NCBI GenBank assembly: GCA_030039575.1 | Contig: JASHVH010000116.1 | Coordinates: forward strand, 1-9,067 | Direction: 5' to 3' | Source: Acidimicrobiales bacterium | Lineage (GTDB): Bacteria > Actinomycetota > Acidimicrobiia > Acidimicrobiales > Palsa-688 | DNA: 9,067 bases | Shown: positions 1 through 6,806 of the stretch, piece by piece | How positions within the stretch are numbered: position 1 is the first letter of the stretch | How the letters are laid out: each line of letters starts with the position of its first letter | Made by a program: the position numbers and the translations under genes | Notes under the pieces: generated by a model | Database searches by the model: none | The model's input: the letters and a program-made list of their open reading frames with translations, nothing else | What the model was told of the DNA's origin: nothing

Positions 1-53
1 GAGCGGCCGCCGTCTCTCTCACGCAGTTCCCGAAGCCTCTGTAGCCTTGAGCT

Positions 54-788
54 GTGGCGCTTGATGCCTACGAGCAACCGGCAGGGGCGGTGGACGGCCC
101 TGCCCCCCGGCGAGCTCTGGCCGTCTACGCCCACCCTGACGACCCCGACCTCTCGTGTGGCGGGACTCTTGCCCGCTGGTCCCGGGAGGGCAGTGACGTG
201 CACGTCTGCCTTTGTTGCGACGGCGACAAAGGGTCGGCCGACCCGAGTATCGACAACGAAGAGCTCGTACGGGACCGTCGTCAAGAGACCGAGGCGGCTG
301 GGCGGGCACTCGGCGTAGGGGCACACCACTGGCTCGGTTATCGCGATGGCGAGGTCGACGATTCCGCCGACTTGAGGGCACGCCTCGTCGCACTGGTCCG
401 CCGCCTGCGGCCCGACGTGGTGCTGGCGCCTGACCCGACGGCCGTCTTCTTCGGTCTCGACTATGTGAACCACAGGGACCACCGGATGGTCGGTTGGGCG
501 GTACTCGACGCCATCGCCCCGGCGGCGGCCAACCCGCACTACTTCCCGGGCACGGGCCGTGCCTACCAGGTGCCCGTCCTGTACCTGTCGGGGACGCTCG
601 AGCCCGACACGTGGGTCGACATAACTGCGACCATCGAGGCCAAAGCGGCCGCCGTCGCCTGCCACGCCTCCCAAGTCGGGCCCGGGGGCGCGTGGCTGGG
701 TACGGCCGTTCGCCAGCGGGCGGAGGAAGCGGGCCGGCTGGGCGGCGTCCGTTACGCCGAAGCCTTCCGAAAGTTGGCGCTCTCATGA
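54..788 (+). CDS. PIG-L/LmbE family zinc-dependent N-acetyl deacetylase
   Basis: A 244-residue protein of the PIG-L/LmbE fold, which removes acetyl groups from N-acetylglucosamine-type amino sugars and related amides using one zinc ion. The signature AHPDD lies at residues 26-30, at the end of the first beta strand. By analogy with MshB, H27 and D30 are zinc ligands and D29 is the general base. The third ligand is most likely H143 in NHRDHR (139-144). CGG at 35-37 completes the usual N-terminal motif. There is no signal peptide, so it should be cytosolic. An in-frame TGA at 48-50 sits just upstream, so GTG at 54 is the first possible start; I see no good ribosome site. It is somewhat shorter than MshB or Mca (about 290-300 residues), so I do not assign a mycothiol role. 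Its stop overlaps the dinB start (ATGA), which implies translational coupling. The family is secure; the substrate is unknown. Confidence 0.88.
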   Translation: MALDAYEQPAGAVDGPAPRRALAVYAHPDDPDLSCGGTLARWSREGSDVHVCLCCDGDKGSADPSIDNEELVRDRRQETEAAGRALGVGAHHWLGYRDGEVDDSADLRARLVALVRRLRPDVVLAPDPTAVFFGLDYVNHRDHRMVGWAVLDAIAPAAANPHYFPGTGRAYQVPVLYLSGTLEPDTWVDITATIEAKAAAVACHASQVGPGGAWLGTAVRQRAEEAGRLGGVRYAEAFRKLALS

Positions 789-2131
789 GCCGAGGGGGGC
801 TGGCGCGCTGCATCATCCATGTCGATATGGACGCCTTTTTTGCCGCCGTGGAGACTAAGGAGCAGCCCTCATTGGCCGGCCTGCCTGTGGTGGTGGGCGG
901 CGGCGGGAACAGGGGAGTGGTCGCCTCCGCCAGTTACGAAGCCAGGGCCTTTGGCGTGCGGTCGGCGATGCCAGGAGTGCGGGCCCGGCGGCTGTGCCCC
1001 GACCTGGTGGTCCTGCCGCCGCGCTTCGAGTTGTACCAGTTGTATAGCGAGCGTCTCCACGAGGTGCTGGCGAGCTATACGCCCTTGGTAGAAGGCTTGG
1101 GGCTGGACGAGGCCTACCTCGACATGAGCAACGCGGGGGAGCTGTTCGGCCCTCCGGCCAGTATCGCCTCGGCGCTGAGGGAGCGGGTCTTGACGGAAGT
1201 CGGCCTCGGCTGCTCGGTGGGTGCCGGGCCCAGCAAGTTGGTGGCCAAGCTGGCGTCGAAGGCAGCCAAGCCCCGGCCGGCCAGGTCGGGGCCGCAACCG
1301 GGGCCGGGGACAGTGGTCGTAAGCGAGCCCGAAGTACTCGGTTTCCTCTGGCCCATGCCGGTCGAGGCTCTATGGGGGGTGGGCCCCGCCAGTAGCGCGC
1401 GTTTGCACAAATTGGGGGTGACGACGATCGGGCAACTAGCCGCCCTTCCTGGAGAAGCCGTCAGCGCGGCTCTCGGGAAGGCCGCAGGTCAGCTGGTGTA
1501 CTCACTTGCCTGGGGCCAAGACCCGCGCTCGGTCGTAGCGGACCGGGCCGTGAAGTCGATCGGCCATGAGGAGACCTACCCGGTGGACCTCGCCGAACGA
1601 GAGGAACTGGAGCGCCGGTTGGTGGCTATGGCCGACTCGGTTGCCGCCAGGGTGCGCCGGCACGGTGTGGTAGCTCGCACCCTCACCCTCAAACTTCGCT
1701 ACGGCGACTTCACCACCTTGACCCGGAGCCACACCTTCGAGCGACCGCAGGCCGACGGGCCGAACCTGTGGACTGCGGCCAAGGCTTTGCTGGCCTCGCT
1801 CGAGTTGAGGGACGGTGTCCGTCTCCTCGGGCTCAGCGCTTCGGGGTTGCTGCCAGTGGAGTCTTCGCCAGGTGAGCAACTCCAGCTGGAACTGGACGGA
1901 TTGAGCACTGGAAGCACAGCCGGACGCTCGCCGGCCGGCGTCAGGGAGCGGCCCACTCGGACCGCCGGCCCGGCCTGGACGAGGGCTACTGGTGCTGTCG
2001 ACGCGGTGCGGGCCCGGTTCGGGCCGGCCGCCGTCGGGCCGGCCGCCGCCCTCGCCGGGCAACCCACCCCAAGCGAATACGGGCAGGCCACACCGCCGGG
2101 CGGGCCTGGCCGGCTGGGCGTGGACGACTAG
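785..2131 (+). CDS. dinB: DNA polymerase IV (Y-family translesion polymerase)
   Basis: A 448-residue Y-family polymerase that copies past damaged bases at low fidelity. Motif I, HVDMDAFFAAVE, is at residues 12-23 and holds the metal ligand D14 and the steric-gate F19 (E. coli D8 and F13). The second catalytic pair is D108-E109 in LDEAYLD. The helix-hairpin-helix LWGVGP and LGVTTIGQL of the thumb follows at about 205-225, then the little-finger domain. QLQLEL at 365-370 is a degenerate candidate for the beta-clamp-binding peptide. The C-terminal tail AVDAVRARFG...VGPAA is typical of actinobacterial DinB. The ATG at 785 is chosen because motif I follows at the expected distance; the same frame stays open upstream to 494, but that part overlaps the deacetylase and does not resemble DinB. 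Motif III reads VEGLGLDEA, where VEPLSLDEA or VEPLGLDEA is common. Otherwise it looks complete and active. Confidence 0.96.
   Translation: MSRGGLARCIIHVDMDAFFAAVETKEQPSLAGLPVVVGGGGNRGVVASASYEARAFGVRSAMPGVRARRLCPDLVVLPPRFELYQLYSERLHEVLASYTPLVEGLGLDEAYLDMSNAGELFGPPASIASALRERVLTEVGLGCSVGAGPSKLVAKLASKAAKPRPARSGPQPGPGTVVVSEPEVLGFLWPMPVEALWGVGPASSARLHKLGVTTIGQLAALPGEAVSAALGKAAGQLVYSLAWGQDPRSVVADRAVKSIGHEETYPVDLAEREELERRLVAMADSVAARVRRHGVVARTLTLKLRYGDFTTLTRSHTFERPQADGPNLWTAAKALLASLELRDGVRLLGLSASGLLPVESSPGEQLQLELDGLSTGSTAGRSPAGVRERPTRTAGPAWTRATGAVDAVRARFGPAAVGPAAALAGQPTPSEYGQATPPGGPGRLGVDD
2019..2048 (+). repeat. Perfect 15-bp tandem duplication inside dinB
   Basis: Two identical adjacent 15-base units, TCGGGCCGGCCGCCG, at 2019-2033 and 2034-2048. 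They lie in the dinB tail region encoding GPAAVGPAAAL, so they keep the frame. That peptide is conserved in actinobacterial DinB, so GC-rich codon choice may explain the identity as well as slippage would. Confidence 0.75.
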
Positions 2132-2161
2132 TTTCGGCCCCTTGTTCGTTATAGGTTCCTC

Positions 2162-3892
2162 GTGGTGAGATCTGGGGTGGTGAGACGGGGGCCCGTTGGG
2201 CGCTCACGCTGGGCGGCCGGCCTGGCTGCCGCAGTGCTGGTTGTCCCCTTCGCGGCCACTCAGCATGCGGGCCAGCCCGGCGCCTCCGGGATGCCTCGTG
2301 ACAAGACCCTTTACGCCAGCGGGACGGCCACGTCGCCACCTGACAACTTCAACCCTCTGGACACGGCCAAGGCGTACACGGGGACGCAGGGCCTGCTTTA
2401 CGAGCCGCTCTTCCTTTACGACCCGGTGCACGAGAAGTTCATCCCCTGGTTGGCTACCAGCGGCAATTGGGTCAACTCAACCACTTACAAGTTGCAGGTC
2501 CGCAACGGCGTGAGCTGGACCTCGAGCGCCAGCGGGTCGGCCAGCGGCATGCTCACCGGCTCCGACGTCGCCTATTCGGTCAACCTGGCGGTGCAGGACA
2601 AATCGGACCCCTATAACGACGACGTGGCCAGCGTCAAGACCGCGACCGCCGCCGGCGACTCCGTAACCGTTACGTTCGACCAGTCTGTGGACTACGCGCA
2701 GTGGCAGCAGTTCCTGTTCGAAGCCCCCATCGTCCCCCAGGCCGTCTGGTCGAAACTGACTCCGGCTCTTCAGGTGAGCGGTGCCAACCTGGCGCCGGTC
2801 TCGACCGGGCCGATGCTGCTCACGAGCACAAACTCGACCGAGGCCTGTTACCGTGACAACCCCAATTGGTGGGCCCGGAGCCAGCTCGGCCTGTCCTTCA
2901 AGTTCGAGTACCTCTGCGACCTCGTCACCCGTTCAAGTGGCGACGACCTGTCGGCCCTGCTCGATAACCGGACCGACTGGAGCAACGAGCTGCTCCGCGG
3001 GGTGCCGAACCTGGTGGGGGGGAAGACCACCGCCTACGGCATCAAGACTTACTACCCGGCCGCCCCCTATATGCTCCCAGCCGGCACGGCCTGGCTCGAG
3101 ATGGACACGGCCAAAGCACCGATGAGCAGTGTCGATTTCCGCCGGGCTGTGGCCTACGCCATTGACCCCTCTGCTGTCATATCCGGTGTTTACACCGGCA
3201 CGGTGAGCGCCGCGAACCCAACCGGGCTGCTGCCGTACCTCAGTCCCTATATAAACGATGTCGCTGTAAAGAGCTACGGTTTTCAGTACTCGCCCTCCTT
3301 GGCCGATAAGTTCCTCGACAAATCAGGTTACGGTGGCCAGCACCTGACCCTCGAGGTGCCGCTGGGCGGGACCGACTGGATGGCCGCCGCGACCCAGTTG
3401 TGTGACCAGCTGGACAAAGCCGGGATCCACGTATCACCAAAGTTTGTCCCCGCGCCGACCCGCGACGCGGACCTCGCCGACGGCGACTATGACATGGCCA
3501 TTGCCGAGAACACGACGGTAAGCCCTACCCCTTGGACCTATTTCGACGCGGTGTACCACTTGCCCATAAATGCTGTGCAATCCCAGGGCTTGAACATTGA
3601 GCGTTTTTCGGATGCCTCGGCCTGGGCTCTGGTGCGCCAGGCGGCCACGACGCCGGTTACCGATATCGCTTTGCTGCGCTCCATTTACGCCGTGGTCGAG
3701 GCCGACTTCCTCCAGGAACTGCCGGAAGTGCCCCTCTGGTACAGCGGCGCCTGGTTCCAGGCGAGTACGGCCTACTGGGAAAATTACCCGGCCAGCACCA
3801 GCCGCCAGGACCAGAACACGCCGATGATGGGGCCAGGCTGGCTCGGCTCGACGACGACTGTTTATGCCCTGGCCAACCTGAAGCCCCACTAG
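2162..3892 (+). CDS. ABC transporter substrate-binding protein, family 5 (peptide/oligosaccharide type)
   Basis: A 576-residue extracytoplasmic solute-binding protein of the SBP_bac_5 (DppA/OppA-like) class, the capture component of an ABC importer. A basic start (RRGPVGRSR, residues 8-16) and a hydrophobic stretch at 17-33 form a signal peptide or anchor. No lipobox cysteine follows and there is no twin-arginine consensus, so anchoring is unclear. The mature part has the expected order: NFNPLDTA then GLLYEPLFLYD, a TYKLQVRNGVSW strand, LTGSDVAYSV, STGPMLL with DNPNWW, and VDFRRAVAYAIDP. Family 5 proteins carry peptides, nickel or beta-linked oligosaccharides; the Thermotoga glucan- and mannan-binding members are precedent for sugars. 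No permease or ATPase gene is in the window. The facing glycoside hydrolase makes a sugar ligand attractive but unproven. It begins 30 bases after dinB; AGG at 2153-2155 suits GTG 2162, though 2165, 2177 or 2180 are possible starts. Confidence 0.88.
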   Translation: MVRSGVVRRGPVGRSRWAAGLAAAVLVVPFAATQHAGQPGASGMPRDKTLYASGTATSPPDNFNPLDTAKAYTGTQGLLYEPLFLYDPVHEKFIPWLATSGNWVNSTTYKLQVRNGVSWTSSASGSASGMLTGSDVAYSVNLAVQDKSDPYNDDVASVKTATAAGDSVTVTFDQSVDYAQWQQFLFEAPIVPQAVWSKLTPALQVSGANLAPVSTGPMLLTSTNSTEACYRDNPNWWARSQLGLSFKFEYLCDLVTRSSGDDLSALLDNRTDWSNELLRGVPNLVGGKTTAYGIKTYYPAAPYMLPAGTAWLEMDTAKAPMSSVDFRRAVAYAIDPSAVISGVYTGTVSAANPTGLLPYLSPYINDVAVKSYGFQYSPSLADKFLDKSGYGGQHLTLEVPLGGTDWMAAATQLCDQLDKAGIHVSPKFVPAPTRDADLADGDYDMAIAENTTVSPTPWTYFDAVYHLPINAVQSQGLNIERFSDASAWALVRQAATTPVTDIALLRSIYAVVEADFLQELPEVPLWYSGAWFQASTAYWENYPASTSRQDQNTPMMGPGWLGSTTTVYALANLKPH

Positions 3893-3953
3893 GAAGCCAG
3901 AAGGATTACTGGCGCGGCCGAAGCCACGGTCCCTTTGCAGGCTGCCTTTTGGC

Positions 3954-3968
3954 CTTGGGACGCCCAAG
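3954..3968. terminator. Weak hairpin between convergent genes
   Basis: CTTGGG (3954-3959) and CCCAAG (3963-3968) form a perfect 6-bp stem with a 3-base loop. It lies in the 112-base gap between the two convergent stop codons, where a shared terminator is expected. GGGACG (3957-3962) can alternatively pair with CGTCCC (3991-3996). There is no clear T-tract on either strand, so this is a candidate only. Confidence 0.3.
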
Positions 3969-4004
3969 TTCCCCGGCTCAGGACCTAAAAACGTCCCTTG
4001 GACC

Positions 4005-5951
4005 TCAGATGCTGTAGAGCATTGCCGCCTCGTAAGGCTCGAGGTGCAGTACGTCCACGGCCCCCGGCCCCGGGGACGACGGAGGGTACACGGAGGTCGT
4101 TGGTGAAATAATCTTGGCGTCCACTTCGTCAGGAGAAATGTTGAGCGCCAGGAACGCCTCGTTGCCTCCGACGGTTATGGGCCCGAGGACCACCCTCGGG
4201 TCGTCGACGCGCAGCCTTCGGTTGACACCGGCCTCGTCCGCCAGCGCCGAGTACAGCTGCCACGTAGGTTCGGGGTTTGCCGCCGGCCTCGAGGCGGCCA
4301 TATGTTCCAGCGGGTACGTGCATAACACCATCCAGCCCTGGCCGGCCCGGTGGCGCAGGAGTGCCGGCCGGCCGCCATCGTCGACGGCCAACACCTCCGC
4401 ACCCGCCGGCTCCACGGGCAGGTAGGCGCGACCGGGCCCTTCGCCGGCGACCGGGAAACTGAGCTTGGTGCCGGCGGTTAATTGGCCCAGGTTACGCACG
4501 AGCTCGACGGTCACCTCGTCGGCGGCCACGGTGTCGGGCACGCCATAACGAAGATGGTGAGCCACCCCGAAGGCCTGGTCGAGCCATGGCAGCCACGGGC
4601 CAATTTGGTCGCGGCCGCTGCCGGCGAAGTACGAGGTGTAGACGGTGGCCCCAGCCCGCGCAAACCTCACTACCAACTGCGCCCCGGGAGCCATCATGAA
4701 CTTGGCGCAGGGCATGAGGTAGAGCCGGGCCGGCGGGGCGGCGGCGCCAGGGGCGCTAAGGAGATCGCGTTCGCGCACCAGGGCCAACGGGAGGTCGGCT
4801 TCACGAGCGGCGATGTAGGACTGGAACAGGTTCGGCCGGATGTCGGCGCGAGGGACGTGTGACCACGAGGGCTCTGTGTGCTCGAAATGCTCCGGTACTA
4901 CCAGAGCCACCTCGTTGCCACTTCGCTGCCAGCCCCGTTGTGAAAGTTCGGTGACCAGGGCCGCAAACCGGGCCAGTTCAAGGGCCTGTGGCTTGGGCCG
5001 TCCGGCGTGGTCGGTGATGCCGAAGTGCATCTCGAAAGGATGGTGCCGATAGGGGTCCTGGTCGGCCAGGTTGTCGAAGTCGCAATTGTTCCAGGCCAGC
5101 CAACCGCGCGCCCCGGCGAGCAAGCTGGAATGAAGGACCTGACGGTAATAATGAGCTGCGTTCTCGCCTGAAACCATGTCCGACGAAAGGCCGAACTCCT
5201 CCAGCACCACGGGCTTCCCAAAGGAGCCGGAGAGCTCGCAGGCAAACGCCGCCGCCAGCATCTGACGGACGGCGTCGTCGGACGAGGGGTAGGTGTGGGG
5301 GCCGATGAAGTCGACCAAAGGTGCCAGACGGCGTAAGGAAAAACCGTTGTCGTTGCCCGTGGCCTCGATACCCCAGGCCCCATCGCCGGTGCTGACCGGT
5401 TGGGTGGCGCCGGCCGAACGGAGTGCCTGCACGAGCAGCCTGGCCCATGCCGTAACCGCTTGCTCATCGCCATTGCGGCCATAAATGGGCATCTCGTTGC
5501 TGAGCAACCACGCCGCAATGGCAGGATGCCCGGCGGTCCTGCGGGCCACCTCGGCCACGAACCACGCCTGCTGAGAGACGAGCCAAACGTCCCGGTAGAG
5601 ATCCCGGCCGTTTCGCCAACTTGGGTCCCAGTTTTCCCCTGACATATGCCCGACGATGAAAGTAGGGATGGTGCGCAACCCGTGCTCGCTGTGGAGGTCG
5701 AGGAACGCGATAAACCGGCCCATCACTTGCTCGTCAAGGACCTCGGGTTCCGGCATGAAATCGGGCCAGTAACAGAAACAGCGGGTGACCGTGCACCCGT
5801 GCGACGCCACGACGGCCAGTTCCCGGCTCACAACTTCGGAGTCGTAGCGAGCCCACATGCGGGGCCCTCCAGCGCGTGACCAAAAGTTGACCCCCACCCA
5901 AACGCGTGGATCTCGGGGCCAATCTTGGCCGTCTTTGGTGCTATTCGTCAT
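4005..5951 (-). CDS. Clan GH-A glycoside hydrolase (cellulase/mannanase-like barrel with GH42-like C-terminal domains)
   Basis: A 648-residue retaining glycoside hydrolase. The N-terminal half (about 16-335) is a GH5-like TIM barrel: VGVNFW at 19-24, conserved R57, acid/base E153 in LLSNEM, the H219-x-Y221 pair in PHTYP, nucleophile E252 in VLEEFG, and W284/W287 in GWLAWNN. From about 345 to 480 comes an alpha/beta domain (LYLMPCAKFM, then RFARAGATVYTSYFAG) like the GATase-type trimerisation domain of GH42. The end (about 540-648) looks like a beta-sandwich finishing LEPYEAAMLY. There is no signal peptide, so it should be intracellular, acting on imported oligosaccharides such as beta-mannosides or beta-glucosides; the exact substrate cannot be read from sequence. 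The ATG at 5951 is chosen because the first barrel strand starts by residue 19. The stop is 112 bases from that of the solute-binding protein on the other strand. Confidence 0.85.
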   Translation of the reverse strand: MTNSTKDGQDWPRDPRVWVGVNFWSRAGGPRMWARYDSEVVSRELAVVASHGCTVTRCFCYWPDFMPEPEVLDEQVMGRFIAFLDLHSEHGLRTIPTFIVGHMSGENWDPSWRNGRDLYRDVWLVSQQAWFVAEVARRTAGHPAIAAWLLSNEMPIYGRNGDEQAVTAWARLLVQALRSAGATQPVSTGDGAWGIEATGNDNGFSLRRLAPLVDFIGPHTYPSSDDAVRQMLAAAFACELSGSFGKPVVLEEFGLSSDMVSGENAAHYYRQVLHSSLLAGARGWLAWNNCDFDNLADQDPYRHHPFEMHFGITDHAGRPKPQALELARFAALVTELSQRGWQRSGNEVALVVPEHFEHTEPSWSHVPRADIRPNLFQSYIAAREADLPLALVRERDLLSAPGAAAPPARLYLMPCAKFMMAPGAQLVVRFARAGATVYTSYFAGSGRDQIGPWLPWLDQAFGVAHHLRYGVPDTVAADEVTVELVRNLGQLTAGTKLSFPVAGEGPGRAYLPVEPAGAEVLAVDDGGRPALLRHRAGQGWMVLCTYPLEHMAASRPAANPEPTWQLYSALADEAGVNRRLRVDDPRVVLGPITVGGNEAFLALNISPDEVDAKIISPTTSVYPPSSPGPGAVDVLHLEPYEAAMLYSI

Positions 5952-6018
5952 TTTCGCGCCGGCCTACGTCCCTCGGGCCACGGAGGTCGGCCAAAACTAC
6001 CTGCCGGGAAGAAACCGG

Positions 6019-6075
6019 CCGATCGTGCCATCCTCTTGAGCAGTCCGGCCGGTCATGGCGTTGTGGCACGATCGG
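6019..6075. promoter_or_regulatory. Perfect 12-bp inverted repeat with 33-base spacer
   Basis: CCGATCGTGCCA (6019-6030) is the exact reverse complement of TGGCACGATCGG (6064-6075). Arm centres are 45 bases apart. Each arm contains the palindromic core CGATCG. The arms lie just upstream of the possible hydrolase -10 at 5999-5994, where a repressor pair could act; as RNA they would form a long hairpin with a 33-base loop. The arms are clear; the function is inferred. Confidence 0.6.
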
Positions 6076-6210
6076 GCGCTCTCCTCTCTGATCGCAGCGG
6101 GCCCCCGCGGACCTCCATAAGTGGGGCCGAAGGTCCAGCCGAAACAATAGCCGCCGCTGTCGGAGTGCCCCTCTGTGCCCGTTCTAGCCAGTTTGCTTGG
6201 CTCAGTGCTT

Positions 6211-6302
6211 GTGCATGACTGCACGCCGGCCGAGCCGGAAGTCGGGAGGCCAAAAGGGCCCGTTGAGGGTGTAACTTGGTGGCGGAGCATTGAGCTACCA
6301 AG
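6211..6302 (+). other. Cluster of four small hairpins upstream of the DUF3040 gene
   Basis: Four stems lie in a row: GTGCA/TGCAC (6211-6224, 4-base loop), CCGGC/GCCGG (6226-6238, 3-base loop), GGCC/GGCC (6248-6260, 5-base loop), and the strongest, CTTGGTGGC/GCTACCAAG (6275-6302, nine pairs including one G-U, 10-base loop). The last ends 69 bases before the GTG start. They could be a structured leader or small RNA, but no named riboswitch class is recognised, and hairpins are frequent in GC-rich DNA. Confidence 0.35.
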
Positions 6303-6371
6303 GGTGATCCGCGAGAAGTAATCCGATGCGACAGCAGCAAGTAGTCAGGCCTGGCCGAGGGGTATAAGACC

Positions 6372-6800
6372 GTGCCACTCTCGGAACACGAGCAGCGGAT
6401 CCTCCGCCAGATCGAGCGCCAGCTACAACAGGAGCGCGGGTTGGCGCGTTCGTTGCGGATGCCCGCAGATGCCCGGGAGGCCCGTCGCAACGCCCGGCGA
6501 TCGACGGTCATCTTCGTCGTTGGCCTCGTGCTGCTGCTGATCTCGTTCGCTACCTATTGGGTGGTGGGGCTCGTCGGTTTCCTGATAATGCTCGTCTCGG
6601 CCGTGACGTTGGTGCAAAGCGTGCGCCGGTTGGCCAGGGAGCGCTGGGGCCACCCTTTAGGCGGCCAGGAGGCGGGTAACGGCGCGGAGCCGCTCAGCGG
6701 CCGGGGACCGTGGGCGCCAGGACAAGAGGGCGGTAAGTGGTGGATTGGCCGAGGGGGCCGCGGGCCGGGCCAGGACGATGACAGCCTCGGCGAACCCTGA
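6372..6800 (+). CDS. DUF3040 family small membrane protein
   Basis: A 142-residue protein opening with PLSEHEQRILRQIERQL, the hallmark of DUF3040, a family widespread in actinobacteria and of unknown function. The first 45 residues are a charged, basic helical segment facing the cytosol. Two membrane helices follow at about 46-60 and 63-82, joined by a very short turn, then a basic flank (RRLARERW). The tail is rich in glycine and looks disordered. GTG 6372 is chosen because the family motif begins at residue 2 and GAGGGG sits about 9 bases upstream. The next gene starts 6 bases after the stop, so the two are almost surely co-transcribed. Family assignment is firm; the role is unknown. From memory, such genes often lie near dinB and the mraZ division cluster, which fits the dinB here and an off-edge promoter further right. 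Confidence 0.88.
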   Translation: MPLSEHEQRILRQIERQLQQERGLARSLRMPADAREARRNARRSTVIFVVGLVLLLISFATYWVVGLVGFLIMLVSAVTLVQSVRRLARERWGHPLGGQEAGNGAEPLSGRGPWAPGQEGGKWWIGRGGRGPGQDDDSLGEP

Positions 6801-6806
6801 GGAGCG

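Larger units (their letters stand above)
5952..6371. other. 420-base divergent intergenic region, apparently non-coding
   Basis: This gap separates the starts of two divergent genes (hydrolase to the left, DUF3040 gene to the right), so it should carry promoters in both directions. Short open frames cross it on both strands, but none has a recognisable protein motif or good start. A minus-strand TAGTTT at 5999-5994 could be a -10 element for the hydrolase, with a poor -35. I find no convincing paired -35/-10 for the DUF3040 gene. The region holds the 12-bp inverted repeat at 6019-6075, an IR GGACCT/AGGTCC at 6109-6136, and a run of hairpins from 6211 to 6302, listed separately. Confidence 0.7.

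Noticed and set aside
494..784. N-terminal extension of the dinB frame
   Set aside because: It overlaps the deacetylase gene in another frame, is low-complexity, and DinB motif I begins at the expected distance from ATG 785.
19..816. 265-residue open frame on the minus strand opposite the deacetylase
   Set aside because: Its protein is almost all Arg, Pro and Gly, the mark of an antisense frame in GC-rich coding DNA; the plus-strand gene has clear catalytic motifs.
6270..6305. tRNA gene on the minus strand
   Set aside because: A D-arm-like TTGGTAGCTCAAT is present, but there is no anticodon arm, no GTTCGA T-arm and no acceptor pairing of tRNA length.
6053..6511. 152-residue minus-strand open frame across the intergenic region
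   Set aside because: Rich in Arg and Ser with no motif, and it overlaps the start of the well-supported DUF3040 gene.
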